Part shown: positions 34,484 through 44,870 of the stretch, piece by piece | Numbering within the stretch: the first letter of the stretch is position 1 | Layout of the letters: every line of letters starts with the position of its first letter | Source: Aureobasidium sp. EXF-3400 | Taxonomy: Eukaryota; Ascomycota; Dothideomycetes; Dothideales; Saccotheciaceae | Direction: 5' to 3' | NCBI GenBank assembly: GCA_024195585.1 | Contig: SWBL01000079.1 | Coordinates: forward strand, 1 to 64,000 | Length of the DNA stretch: 64,000 bases | Made by a program: the position numbers and the translations under genes | The notes under the pieces: model-generated | Seen by the model: only the letters and a program-made list of their open reading frames with translations | Database searches by the model: none | Told to the model about the DNA's origin: nothing

Positions 34484-35154
34484 TTCTGCTGTTGTTCAAA
34501 AGGAAAGGATGCAATGGAAAACCGAAATCAAAACAGAAGACAAGAGAGGTGGAGCATCTTTATAAGATCTGCTCAATAGGGAAACAATTGCAGGGGAGGA
34601 TGAATAGGATAGAATGTGCCAGCCTCATTGTCAAAGTTCCAACTGAGTCTGACACGCAACGAGAGAATGTGTATGTGAAAGGGACGTGTCTTGATCAAGT
34701 CTCGCGTTTCGAGATTGGCCAATGGGCTCGCAGACTATCGCGGAGATTCGTACGTATCATACTTGCGTGCTGGGAGCTGGACGTGTTTCTGGAATGCAAT
34801 AGCACACCTCTTGACACGACCAACACCCTCGACACGCTTGAGACTCGCAGAGGAATGAGACCAAAGGGCAGGTCGTCGACCGCTGACGTCTGTGGACGTT
34901 TTCTGACTTACAACCTCGAGTTGTTTTTCTTGACCGAGACATGATTCACCAGTAGCTACGCAAACATCTAGCAAATTCTACAAGGATGCATTTTCTAGAA
35001 GTCAAGACTTGATGTTCACAAAGTGATGGGAGAGAGTGTCCGTGCGCTCTGCCTCGGTAATGCAGCTCCCATCCAATACGGAAACCACCAACCTCCTCGA
35101 ACATGTATCTGACACAACTTGACGTTGGGAGATGCTGCACTCAACGACAGCTGA
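34484..35154. promoter_or_regulatory. bidirectional intergenic region, LPMO / patatin-like gene
   Basis: This 671-nt region carries a minus-strand TATAAAG near 34558-34566 for the LPMO gene. Several overlapping frames in 34735-35330 lack features and are judged non-coding. Confidence 0.45.
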
Positions 35155-37039
35155 ATGGCTACTCGAGGCAACAGCGTGACGGCTTTTCTGAGGGCACTGA
35201 CAAGACTCTTCTTTGATGTAGCTTTCTTTTGGCACACGGTTCGTAGTCTGATTCTGCTTGTTGTCATGTTCCGAACTAATCTACTACAGCGGTTATGGGC
35301 CTGGTGGACTCGTCCAAGCCAGAAAGACATTCAGCTGGAGTGTCTGAATACTGCTCGATATTATGAAGAGTGGGAAGCTGCAGCTTTCGCTCTAGACGAG
35401 CTTTACGGCAATGACCTCTGGTTTGATCTTTCCTCTTGTGATTGTGGAGAACAGCAGCTTACAATTGACCATCCAGGCGACAGAATCCCTCTTCGAAACA
35501 CTATGATTATCGTCTCATTCATTCAAGGCTTCAATACATCCTAGAAGCTCGCGAAGATGAAGATATTCTTGGCCTAGTAAATCTCCTACGATCCGGGCTG
35601 GTCCGTAACCTAGGAAATATCACAGCACCGCGTCTTTTCAATCGAGCTTATGCTGGTACTAAACTCTTGATTGAAGACTACATCACTCAAGTTGCACTTG
35701 CTGTCGAGTATGTCACGGCGTATCCTACATCGCCGACTGGTGATGCAAGTTTGACCAACCAAACTAAACTCGATCTTCTCCATGACACTCGACAGGCGTT
35801 TGGACGCAGTGTACTTGTCCTTCAAGGAGGATCTATCTTCGGACTCTGCCATATTGGTGTGATAAAAGCATTACATTTGCGAGGTCTTTTACCACGCATC
35901 ATTTCTGGAACTGCGACCGGCGCCCTCATGGCCGCTCTTGTAGGCGTGCACAATGAAGATGAGCTACTCAAATTCTTGAGCGGAGAGGGTATTGATCTCA
36001 CCGCCTTTGCTACGCGTTCGGCTCAGATGGCCAAGAACAGTAATGGTGGTTCAATCCAACACGGCTGGTTCTCGACATGGTTCAGACGTGCTAAGCGCTT
36101 TGTCACAGAAGGCTATCTGTTGGACGCTTCGGTGCTAGAGGAATGTGTTCGAGCCAACGTCGGTGATCTGACATTCATGGAAGCATATCAACGGACCAAG
36201 CGTGTGTTGAATATTACTGTAGCACCAATGGGTAACGGCATGCCCAACTTACTCAACTATCTGACGGCCCCGAACGTGGTACGTGGTCAAGCATTCCCAA
36301 GCAGCAAGCGAGACGCTAATTATTTCGCCAGCTCATCTGGTCTGCAGCCTTGGCCTCAAACGCTTCAGATGTCCTCTACTCTCCAGTCACCATGAAATGC
36401 AAGGATGAATCAGGTAATATCGTCCCTTGGGCTTCGACCCATCCGACCAGCCTACGACCTCCAACACCTCTCGGTTACGCTTCCGAGCGCGATTCTCCTC
36501 TTACCCGTATCGCCGAGCTCTTCAACGTGAACCACTTCATTGTCTCCCAAGCTCGCCCTTACATCGCACCTTTCCTTCGCAGCGATCTTCACAGTCCTAA
36601 GCCTGGTTACAAGGGCAGATCGTCCCTCACAACTAGTCTGATGAAAGTCATGGTCATGGAGGTCCAACACCGATTGCACCAGCTGGATTCTTTGGGCTAT
36701 CTACCTGTACAAATCCGCCGCTTTCTGCTGGATGAGAACATCCCTGGTGCTTCTTTGACTCTTGTCCCGGAAGTCAACTTTACCGACTTTTTGAAACTGC
36801 TCGAGAATCCCACTAAACAGAGTGTGGAGTACTGGATACTGAAGGGAGAGAAAATGGTCTGGCCAGCTGTAGATGCTCTGAAAGTCAGATGTGCAGTGGA
36901 GGTGGAACTGGATCGAGGATATCAGGTTGTGAGAAGAAGAAAACCTTTCGACGCCAGTCCCATGGCATCAGCACATGGTACAGTAAGGTTGGACAAAAGA
37001 GGCATAAAGAAGAGAAGTTCGAGCTCTGTGCTCGAGTAA
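35155..37039 (+). CDS. patatin-like protein (DUF3336 type), probable pseudoenzyme
   Basis: Exons are 35155-35420, 35477-36278 and 36332-37039 (591 residues). The membrane-associated N-terminus is followed by the DUF3336-type region (ARYYEEWEAAAFALDELYGN, then SKHYDYRLIHSRLQ) and the patatin fold: VLQGGSIFGLCHIGVIKAL (oxyanion-hole glycines), LPRIISGTATGALMAALVGV and ELFNVNHFIVSQARPYIAPF. Active TAG lipases and phospholipases of this group (Tgl3/4/5) have GXSXG; here the segment is G-T-A-T-G, with Ala at the nucleophile position. The usual DG[SA] of the catalytic Asp is also absent, replaced by YASERDSPLTRI. So lipid binding without hydrolysis, or a different chemistry, is likely. Intron 1 has an unusual GTTTGA donor but the frame requires it. 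Confidence 0.85.
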
Positions 37040-37363
37040 GAAGAGTCACTCTAATTCCAGATTCCTAACGTTATTCTCGAGAGGATCACAGTGAAGTGGT
37101 ACGAACGGATGCTGGCATAGGTTTGCTCTCTCCAAGCGCGCGTTACACAAGCCAACCTCAACGATCATGCTGATCATCAACTTTGGACTTACATGAAGTC
37201 ATGTGAAATTCGCTGTCCGTATCACAGTGCCACTGCCTGCTCAAATTGAGCTACCGAAACATGTGCTGTCACACGTGCTAACCAGAAGGGAAGTATATCA
37301 TTATGGAAAGAACTCCCACCGCTGCTACCTCTTTTCGAGGACTAGCCAAGACTGTGTTGCATC
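37040..37363. other. intergenic
   Basis: This holds the 3' side of the patatin-like gene and the promoter of the DUF3176 gene, with no clear elements. Confidence 0.35.
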
Positions 37364-39202
37364 ATGTCAGTATCGCCTCCAGGATCATCTCTCTGGCAGT
37401 CTGAAAGCTCTCATCAACAACAAGACTCTATTCCACTGAACAAGATCAGTCATGAGAATCGAAAAGATTGGGAAAACCGGTCGATTCTCGATACAAGCTA
37501 TCCTCCAAGCCCGAGCAGACCTTCCTCACAATATTATCAGTCAGACTCTGTTGATCAAGACCCTCACCTCGATGCCGCGAATCCAATCGAATCCAACTCA
37601 TCGACAGCGAACAAGGAAACTTGGACCCATGCCCTCAAAGACTGGTGGACCGAACTCCTCTGCCTCACCCTTGCAACCTCCAACCTCATCCTCATAACCA
37701 CCATCCTCTTCATTCTCAACGGTAAACCACTAGCATCATGGCACTTTTCTATCTCCCTCAACGCAGTAATATCAGCTCTTGTAGTCGCCACAAAAGCAGC
37801 TTTGATCTATACCACAGCCTGTTGCATCGGCCAACTCAAATGGCAACATTTCCAACATTCGCTACACAGACGATCACCCTATGATCTCAAGACCTTTGAC
37901 GAAGCAAGTAAAGAGCCTTTAGGGGCGTTGAAGCTTGTGTGCAGGTTGCGACATATTTCCTTGATTGCGTGGTTGGGAGGTATCATCGTTGTTGCTGCTG
38001 TGTTTGTGGAAGTTTTTGGTCAGCAGGTTTTGGTATACAAGAGTAGGAGTGTTGAGGTCGAGGGAGGAGTGGCGAAGTTCGCGAGTACGCAACACTTGAT
38101 GGCACAAAATGGGTGGTATTTGGATTATACCATGATGAGTGACCTGCAGAAGTTGTTGCTTACAGCAATATTTAGGGGTGAAGCGACGCCGGCGTTTGAA
38201 TGTGAGACTGCAGAGTGTACTTGGCCTGCCTCTGCCACTTTGGGAATTTGCTCACAGTGTACGGATGTTGGTGGTATCAGCAAGGGAAGTTGCGATGGTG
38301 ATTCGAAGAACCTGGACTGTTCATTCACTATTCCTGGATATGGAGAGTTGGGAGGAACAGTGCAGCCTGGAGGGCCTATGCCGCTTATCAACACCACCAC
38401 GATCGATGGTGTATACGATGCCACACCGAGCTTCTACAACTTCTCAACATTGGTAGTTGCGGAAAGCACCAATTGGACAGCAAAACTGACTCAATGTGAG
38501 TTGAGCTGGTGTGCATGGACTTACGGCAACTCCACTTCCAAAGGAACCAACCTCGATCTTGGTATGCCCAAACAGTATCCACTAAACTTCACAAGAACTT
38601 GGGACAAAACAAATGCAACATCGAACCTCGACGACACACAAAGCGTGTGTACAGCACTAGACAATTACCCTGCAAATCTCAACAACACCTTCACCATCAG
38701 TCAAGGTAAAGAATACTTCCTAAAGTACGCAGTGAGATTAATCCTCAAAGCAGGATATCAAGGAGCAGATTTTTACACCCAACTCACTCTGGCAACCTCA
38801 TCACTGGATTACACAGATACAATTGCCATGTCAAGTAATCTAGCAGCCTTCATGACTAATGCCCTGCGCACACAAGATGGAACCCAATCAGTGGGTACAG
38901 CATGGCAATCTGTGACCTTCATCCAAGTACGCTGGGTATGGTTGATTCTACCAGCTGTGCTTGTTTTGGCAGCTGGGGTTCTGCTGTTTATGACGGTTGA
39001 GCAGAGTAAAAGATATAACACAGTGCTTTGGAAGACTTCATTGTTGGCTTTTCTGTTTTGCTCTACGAATGCGTGGACGACGGAACCGGATGGTAGAGGA
39101 GATAATGCTGGATCATTGGAAGCGATGGAAATGGCATCCAAGGGGATGGAAGTGAGGTTGGAGAGAGATGCGCAGGGTCGATACCAACTGGTTCAGATCT
39201 GA
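37364..39202 (+). CDS. DUF3176-family membrane protein
   Basis: A single exon of 612 residues. A polar Ser/Gln-rich N-terminus of about 90 residues precedes KDWWTELLCLTLATSNLILI, the conserved entry to the domain. Membrane spans are visible at about 98-118, 130-158 and 205-226 (IAWLGGIIVVAAVFVEVFGQ), and a last one near 520-542 (VWLILPAVLVLAAGVLLFMTV). Between the third and last spans lies a long Cys-rich loop (CETAECTWPASATLGICSQC, CSFTIPGYG, CELSWCAW) with several N-X-S/T sites, likely extracytosolic. The C-terminus (WKTSLLAFLFC..) is cytosolic. The layout is that of fungal DUF3176 proteins, whose function is unknown. Confidence 0.85.
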   Translation: MSVSPPGSSLWQSESSHQQQDSIPLNKISHENRKDWENRSILDTSYPPSPSRPSSQYYQSDSVDQDPHLDAANPIESNSSTANKETWTHALKDWWTELLCLTLATSNLILITTILFILNGKPLASWHFSISLNAVISALVVATKAALIYTTACCIGQLKWQHFQHSLHRRSPYDLKTFDEASKEPLGALKLVCRLRHISLIAWLGGIIVVAAVFVEVFGQQVLVYKSRSVEVEGGVAKFASTQHLMAQNGWYLDYTMMSDLQKLLLTAIFRGEATPAFECETAECTWPASATLGICSQCTDVGGISKGSCDGDSKNLDCSFTIPGYGELGGTVQPGGPMPLINTTTIDGVYDATPSFYNFSTLVVAESTNWTAKLTQCELSWCAWTYGNSTSKGTNLDLGMPKQYPLNFTRTWDKTNATSNLDDTQSVCTALDNYPANLNNTFTISQGKEYFLKYAVRLILKAGYQGADFYTQLTLATSSLDYTDTIAMSSNLAAFMTNALRTQDGTQSVGTAWQSVTFIQVRWVWLILPAVLVLAAGVLLFMTVEQSKRYNTVLWKTSLLAFLFCSTNAWTTEPDGRGDNAGSLEAMEMASKGMEVRLERDAQGRYQLVQI

Positions 39203-39810
39203 GGACTGGTGTATGAATGAAATGCCGAGACCCCTCTTGCACAAATGTTTGCAACCCATGGAGAACGATGCAGGTCTCCTGCCATCGATGTCGGTGATGT
39301 TTTCAGAGGAAGATAAGCGAATTGTCTCAAATCTCGCGAACGTTCATAGTCTAGCAATTTCATCTTAAATTCTACATCATAAGTGCTTGACTCTGCCTCA
39401 GCTTCATAAGAACTCTAGTAGCCAACGCCTAACATGTCTAGCGAATGTTGTCTGCTTGCCCTTCTGACTCTTGTTGACTATCCGAGACGCAGAGACGAAG
39501 TCAACAGCGGATGAGACAAAATCTCAGCATACGGGAATTAAGAGGCAGAGTGATGCAGAAACCGATCGGAATGTTTCTATACCAACGAGACAACCCCATT
39601 GCTTTCTTGACTATGCTTTGAAGACGAATATATAATAGCGAAAGTTTTCGCCATGGATACAGACTCCACCACCATCACAGAGCTCCTGCAATGTCTTCCT
39701 TACTCATCGTGCTTACTCACCTCTCGATGGGCCTCACACTATCTTGAGAAGCAAGATTCCTCAACGATCACGGCCGCCACAATGCCTTGAACACTCTCTT
39801 CGACAAACAC
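39203..39810. promoter_or_regulatory. upstream region of P450; possible short first exon
   Basis: An ATATATAAT element lies near 39628-39636. An ATG at 39653 opens a frame that could be spliced at 39709 (GTGCTT) to 39755 (CAAG), joining exon 39653-39708 in phase to the P450 frame at 39756. That would add 37 residues to the P450. The TATA-like element is close to that ATG, so the spliced model is not secure. Confidence 0.35.
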
Positions 39811-41172
39811 ATGGAGCTGGTCAGTTGGATCTTCGTCGCCTGTATCTTAGCCAATATATGCGCATATTCGACTCCGATCCTCGCCTGCGGTCTTGCTTCA
39901 GTAACTCTTGTCGGATGCGGAGTCTTGCTCGATAGATTGTTCTTTGCCTTTCAGGAACCACCTCTCCAGCCACCGACACGTATCCCTCTCAATCCTCCCA
40001 TGGAACATCGACCTGAAGTCTGTTTCGGAACTGCCAATGCTGCCGAATGTCGCGAGATCATCAAGAACGGAACACCTCCTGCAGCTCCAAAGAACGCTTT
40101 GTCGACACTGGAAGCTCGTGCTCGCCCCAATCAGCGTCTGAAGTTGGCCTTCGGCATCGAGAGCTGCTTCAATTCCTCGGATGAGAAGGCTTGCAAGGGC
40201 TTCCGGACTCAAGTGGAGAAGCTCCTGTACGTGGAGGAGAGCGAGTGGGTCAACTTCGCCAGTACTGCTCGTGAAACCGCGAAGGAAGCTCTCGATGTCC
40301 AAGGGGACACCATAAGCTTGTTCCGTGTGGTCCAGCTCTTGACACTTAAGACGATGATGAGAGTACTCTGGCCCGACCGTGATCCAAAGCAAAGCACAAA
40401 CGAGCAGATATCCATACTTGCTCACGAAGTGAACCTGCAGTGGCTCCGTTCCAAGGAATGCAATGCCGACGACGATCCGACTTGGCTTTTCGACAAGCAG
40501 ACATCTCTCAAAGATGCCGTCAAGGCTGTGTTTCCGGACTGGGATGAAACCGACAGTGAACACAACCCATGCAACCTCATCCTCCCAGGCTACGAAACCA
40601 TGTGGCGTGTAGTCCTTCGTTGCTTCGTCGAAGTCAAAGCTCGCAACCATCACCAAGCTGTCTCCTGGAAACGCGCAATGGATAACTTTTCCAAAAAGCC
40701 AACAAAGCAACAGCTCGAAGCACCGATGGTTCGATACGCCACAAAGGTAGCTGCTGTCCATATTGCAAAGGAGGCTCTTCGCCTGTACCCACCCACCCGA
40801 CGCATCTACCGCGAGTACCGCAGTGACGATGGTCAGAAAACTAACGTCTCTGCCAATATCGAAGCTATGCAACGTGACTCCAGTATCTGGCAGGATCGGC
40901 CACTCGTGTTCGTCCCTGAGCGGTGGATTGGTCTCGAAGAGGGACACGATTCAGGCTACATGCCTTTCGGCGCCAGTCCCTTCAACTGTCCCGCAAAGAG
41001 GTACAAGAATGTGCCTATGCCATTTGGTCCGTCTATGGTCGCCTTACTCGTGGGTGTTCTGGTTGAGGCAACCAATCTCAGATGGATTATTCGAGGAGAC
41101 TTTGCGGAGAGGCGCTGCCCGCTTGACACTGATCGTGAGGCTTACAGCGGGGCAATTTTGAGGAGACTGTGA
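39811..41172 (+). CDS. divergent cytochrome P450
   Basis: The frame gives 453 residues from the ATG at 39811; with a putative upstream exon (39653-39708, intron to 39755) it gives 490. An N-terminal membrane anchor (SWIFVACILANICAYSTPIL) is followed by a Pro-rich segment. P450 landmarks are the I-helix-like LILPGYETMWR, the K-helix EALR in AKEALRLYPPTRR, the PERF-like VPERWIG, and the heme loop YMPFGASPFNCPAKRY with the Cys ligand. The loop is degenerate: of FxxGxRxCxG, the second Gly, the Arg and the final Gly are Ser, Phe and Ala. The substrate is unknown. There is no biosynthetic cluster around it. Weak heme-loop conservation leaves activity open. Confidence 0.8.
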   Translation: MELVSWIFVACILANICAYSTPILACGLASVTLVGCGVLLDRLFFAFQEPPLQPPTRIPLNPPMEHRPEVCFGTANAAECREIIKNGTPPAAPKNALSTLEARARPNQRLKLAFGIESCFNSSDEKACKGFRTQVEKLLYVEESEWVNFASTARETAKEALDVQGDTISLFRVVQLLTLKTMMRVLWPDRDPKQSTNEQISILAHEVNLQWLRSKECNADDDPTWLFDKQTSLKDAVKAVFPDWDETDSEHNPCNLILPGYETMWRVVLRCFVEVKARNHHQAVSWKRAMDNFSKKPTKQQLEAPMVRYATKVAAVHIAKEALRLYPPTRRIYREYRSDDGQKTNVSANIEAMQRDSSIWQDRPLVFVPERWIGLEEGHDSGYMPFGASPFNCPAKRYKNVPMPFGPSMVALLVGVLVEATNLRWIIRGDFAERRCPLDTDREAYSGAILRRL

Positions 41173-41604
41173 AGTCCGCGATAGCGATGAGAGCATGCAG
41201 GAGATCGCTGGCGGCTGGGTTATTGAAGACATTCCTCGGATTGTTGGGTGAATTGACAAGTGTTAGCTTGCAGATAGATTTGTGAAATAGGGAATTGGCG
41301 TTTTGACGACTGAAGGTTGCGACTGATTTGCAAATGTATCCGAACTGCGCCTGAGACTGCAGAACATCTCCATGATCCTGTCACTCGAAAAGAATAGAGC
41401 ACATAGAGCATGTGAAGCCCTCGAGGCAAGAAAGTTGCATTATTCGTGTTGCTCTCAGAAAGACACTGTCCTTAGATGCATGGAGTCCACACTCGAGAAG
41501 CCGCCGTTCCTTGAATAGAAATTGTGTACAGACTGTTATCCCTCCGAATAGGTGTGCGTGAATGCCCGAGAGGTAGAGTATGGATCGACCCTCGGGTCAG
41601 TCGT
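41173..41604. other. convergent 3' intergenic region
   Basis: This lies between the P450 stop and the stop of the small acidic gene. Nothing coding is supported. Confidence 0.4.
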
Positions 41605-42048
41605 TCAACCGAGTCCCTTCCAGGGATCCTCGATAAACGACGGCATAAAGACAACCATATCACCCCTCGCGTTATTGACACCCCTTCTAAGTGCAGAGAG
41701 CTCTTGAGGTGGTGGGAAACCAGGAGTCCAGTTATCTGTTTGCACCTCCTCAACTCTTGTATCCATAGCTTGTGGCTGCTCTTTCTGTGTCTCCTCCACT
41801 CTCGCTGTCGATGTAGCCTCACTTTCTGTGTTTCCTTGCTCTTGAACAGTTTCTGTTGTAATGCTCTTCACTGGTCGGGCTCCCAAGGGAATATCGTTCG
41901 CGCCAGTGCTGGCTGGGATCTGGGTGCTGCTGTCGTCGACGAAGGCGTCGTCTGCGCGCGCAGTGTGTTTGCGACGCTTGCTGCCGAAGCTGGTGAAGCC
42001 CATTGCTTCTGCAATAGCAGGATCAATTTCAAGATCATCCATATCCAT
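41605..42048 (-). CDS. small acidic protein (147 aa), conserved-looking ends
   Basis: A single exon from the ATG at 42048. The N-terminus MDMDDLEIDPAIAEAMGFTS reads like a short conserved helix motif followed by FGSKRRKH, a possible nuclear localisation signal. The middle is a low-complexity Thr/Glu/Gln linker. The C-terminus RRGVNNARGDMVVFMPSFIE then DPWKGLG also looks conserved. This pattern (ordered ends, disordered middle) suits a small adaptor or RNA/chromatin-associated protein, but I do not recognise a named family. It is divergently oriented to nothing close; the next gene upstream, the Ariadne ligase, is on the same strand. A long antisense frame overlaps it. Confidence 0.68.
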   Translation of the reverse strand: MDMDDLEIDPAIAEAMGFTSFGSKRRKHTARADDAFVDDSSTQIPASTGANDIPLGARPVKSITTETVQEQGNTESEATSTARVEETQKEQPQAMDTRVEEVQTDNWTPGFPPPQELSALRRGVNNARGDMVVFMPSFIEDPWKGLG

Positions 42049-42479
42049 CGCGTGATTGGTTTGTGGTTAGCGAAGAGGTTTGGGAGAGTGTTCGGGGAAG
42101 AAATGTTGGTGGAAGCTGTTGGTTTGAATCTGGAGAAGGTCACGATGGTTTGGGCATGGGGAGCTCTTTCTTCAAAAGTTCACTTCAAATTCGACAAGAA
42201 AACGTTTAGTGAAGAGAAGATAGACATTTCTATGACTGCTGAGGCTAATAAGTATGCTTGAACAAGCTTTGCTAAGAAAGACGAACCCTGCCTTCCTTGG
42301 TAACGAGAATGCACACGCTCAGATATATCTAACGCCAGTAACCGTAAACCCCCAATGCCCATAACTCATTTGCGATCGAAGAGGCAGAAAAATGCCAACC
42401 CAGTTATTACTCCAGCAATGGCTGCAGAAAGCGCCAGCTCTCCCATGTGCTGCCTTTGAATGCGGTATCGTGAAAATAT
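42049..42479. other. intergenic
   Basis: This contains the promoter of the small acidic gene and the 3' UTR of the Ariadne-type gene. No other features are seen. Confidence 0.35.
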
Positions 42480-44181
42480 TTAGAGAGAAGTTTGTCCTTC
42501 GGCGAGCTCGTCGACATTGAACTTCCAGTTGCCTGTTTGTAAAAGTCAGTCAACACGTTCAGAGAACTAACACGAGTCACGACTTACCCTTCTTGAGATT
42601 TTCTGCTGTATCACCAAGCAAAATGATGCGGCGCTTGTTGCAGTAGGTCGTCTTATCCATCATCTCGACCTTGAGAGCAGCGAGCTGGTCAGTAGGCTTC
42701 TCGAACATGCCACTCAATGCCTCGACGGCCATCTCCAAGTCTTTCTGGTTGTCCTCAAAGATTTCTGTCAAGTTGTTGCGTTCCAAGTAATAAGCAAAGG
42801 CGTAGGTCCACTTAAGAGTCTGTCGGCATTGCTGGAGAGCTTGTGATGCATAGTCGAGGAACTGAACCTCGATCCAAGACATGCCTGACGTTGACTGAAG
42901 CTGCATCATCTTCTTCTCGGTCTTGAGGTAGATGTCCTTGTCAAGCTTGGCAGACTGCTCATGATTGGCATAGCGGTTGTAGTAGTGGAGATAACGCTCA
43001 AGAGATGCACGACTCTTAGCCTGAGCGTCGCGTGCAGTGTGGCCGCTCTTCTCCTCGTAACGGTTGCAGTTGTACCAACTTGTGCCATGCTCCGACCATA
43101 GTCCCATGCACATCCAGCAGAATTCGTACTTGCACTTTCGGCAAGTCATATGGTTACAACCACCGTTCTTCTCAATTGTAGAGTTACACTTGGGGCACTC
43201 TTTGGTGTTTGCGGAAATCCAGTTAGCCGTTTCCGAATCATCTTCGCACTTCTTCATCCACAGCTTAACGAGCACGCAAGGAGTAGGTTGGTGGTCATTT
43301 AGCTGGCACCCGAAACAGAAACTGTGACCGCAATCGCAGTTGACAGTGGGGACGATCTTGTTAAGCTCTTTTTGCTTGACCGGACAATCGACAGCATAGA
43401 CGCAGTTGGGGGCAGGACACCACCTAAGATTGTCCTTGTCGTCAACGTACGTGCGTGTGAGCAGCTCGTTGTACCTGTCTTTGAGGTCTTCTGTGACGAG
43501 AAGCTCCAGGCTCTTCGAATCGACAATGTTGTTGCACTGCTCGCCAGGGCAGCGAACACGTGCGGCCTCACCTTCGTCCTTGATCTTCTGTGCTAGGTAT
43601 TGGCGGTAGCAGTCAACGCAGAAGCGGTGATTGCACTTCATGGCGAACGTCTGCATTCCAGGTGTGTCGTCACAGCAGATTTCGCACATGAAGCCATCGA
43701 TGACTTCTAGGCGGGGCGGGGTAGCGATATCCTGACCAAGACCAGCTTTCTCCAGGACCTCCTCTTGCTTATCCATGTATTGCTCGATCAGACGCTCCTT
43801 GTTCCAGCGCATATAGCGCATGAGGATGGCTGTCGCTTCATGTGGTTGACCGAGGATGTTAGAGACCTCTTCTATTTGACGATCTTGTTGGTGCTGGATA
43901 TCTTGCGGGCTGTATACGGAGAACTCGACCTCGTACGGCTTCTTGCGCGGCTTGAGGTCTTTATCTTGTGAATCAAAGCCAATGTCGCCATCATCGTCTA
44001 ATTCGATATCGGAATCTGCGAGACGGAGTTGTCAGTATACAGGTCTGGAGTCGGGCTACCTTATCTACGCCGAACACATACCAGCACCAAAATCGGCGAC
44101 ACTGCTGTTCTCATCGTCCATGTCAAAGTCGGCATCGCTATTGACCGAGGCGGCACTGTTGTAGTCGTCATCGGAATCCAT
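42480..44181 (-). CDS. Ariadne-type RBR E3 ubiquitin ligase
   Basis: Exons are 44082-44181, 42588-44015 and 42480-42532 (526 residues). The acidic N-terminus (MDSDDDYNSAASVNSDADFD) is typical of Ariadne proteins. RING1 starts at about residue 143 (CEICCDDTPG..CNHRFCVDCY), the IBR is at about 210-280 (RWCPAPNCVYAV, CDCGHSFCFGC), and RING2 near 310-345 (CPKCNSTIEKNGGCNHMTC), where the Cys in GGCNHM is the expected ubiquitin-accepting residue. The helical Ariadne domain follows. The last exon replaces a frame ending KKGKS with GNWKFNVDELAEG. The reading frame is open for 116 codons upstream of the ATG, with no ATG in it. Family members work with neddylated cullins and UBC4/UbcH7-type E2s. Confidence 0.94.
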
Positions 44182-44870
44182 GGCTGTGACGGAGCCCTTC
44201 AGAGTCTGAGGGGTAGCGGGCAGTTGGTCGGGCGAGGCGGCGGGCTTGTCCTCAGCGGCGTCGTAAACGGGAAGCTTGGCGGAGAGGGGGTCGGGTGTAT
44301 CGGAGGCGACGGGAGAGTTGGCGGGATGATGGATCTTTGGTTTCTGCTTCGCGGCCGTGTCCGGCGACAGCAGTTTGCGTTTACGGGTGATGGGAGGCGT
44401 GGTTGCGATATGTGGCGACGAAACAGTCGCCAGGGCCGTTATGACGGAAGAAGAGGGAGTCGCAGAGTGTGGAGAGGGGCAGCCTTGAGCGATTGGCGTG
44501 TGGGTGAAAATGACTGTGACGGCTGACAAAACTGCACGGGCAGGTGACTGGAGAAAGTGATTACGGATCCACGCAGCGTGTTACTGTGCTTTCCAGAAGA
44601 CACTGATGACTGATTCGAATCTGCGTCAAAGGCGTTCTTCTGCTTTCTTCAACCGAGATCGACTGGCTGCCACAGATTCAACTTTCTGAACCCGGCTTTG
44701 AGACATTCCACGCAATCGCGCCGCCAAGAAGGAACGACTCGATGCTTTGTTTCACTCTTTCCTCTTTCAATCGAAACCACCGCTTTGTCAACTGCACCGT
44801 CAAATGCACTGGTTATGTGCATTGTTGGGTGTAATGTTTAATACTTGTGATTTCATGGGTATCGTCTAAT
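44182..44870. other. Ariadne 5' region with long in-frame upstream opening
   Basis: The 348 nt before the Ariadne ATG (up to 44529) stay open in the same frame but contain no ATG; the first near-cognate codon is TTG at 44529. The predicted peptide is Pro/Ser/Ala-rich. The rest is promoter and the 3' side of the eIF2B-epsilon gene. Confidence 0.4.

Noticed and set aside
39653..39708. Possible first exon of the P450 gene
   Set aside because: Splicing 39708 to 39756 is in phase, but the donor is weak, the intron would be only 47 nt and a TATA-like element lies just before the ATG; kept as an alternative only.
39898..40947. 349-codon minus-strand open frame antisense to the P450 gene
   Set aside because: It mirrors the codon structure of the P450 on the opposite strand, has no domain features, and the P450 motifs prove the plus strand codes.
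41524..42261. 245-codon plus-strand frame over the small acidic gene
   Set aside because: No motif and poor composition; the minus-strand 147-residue frame has conserved-looking ends and an ATG.
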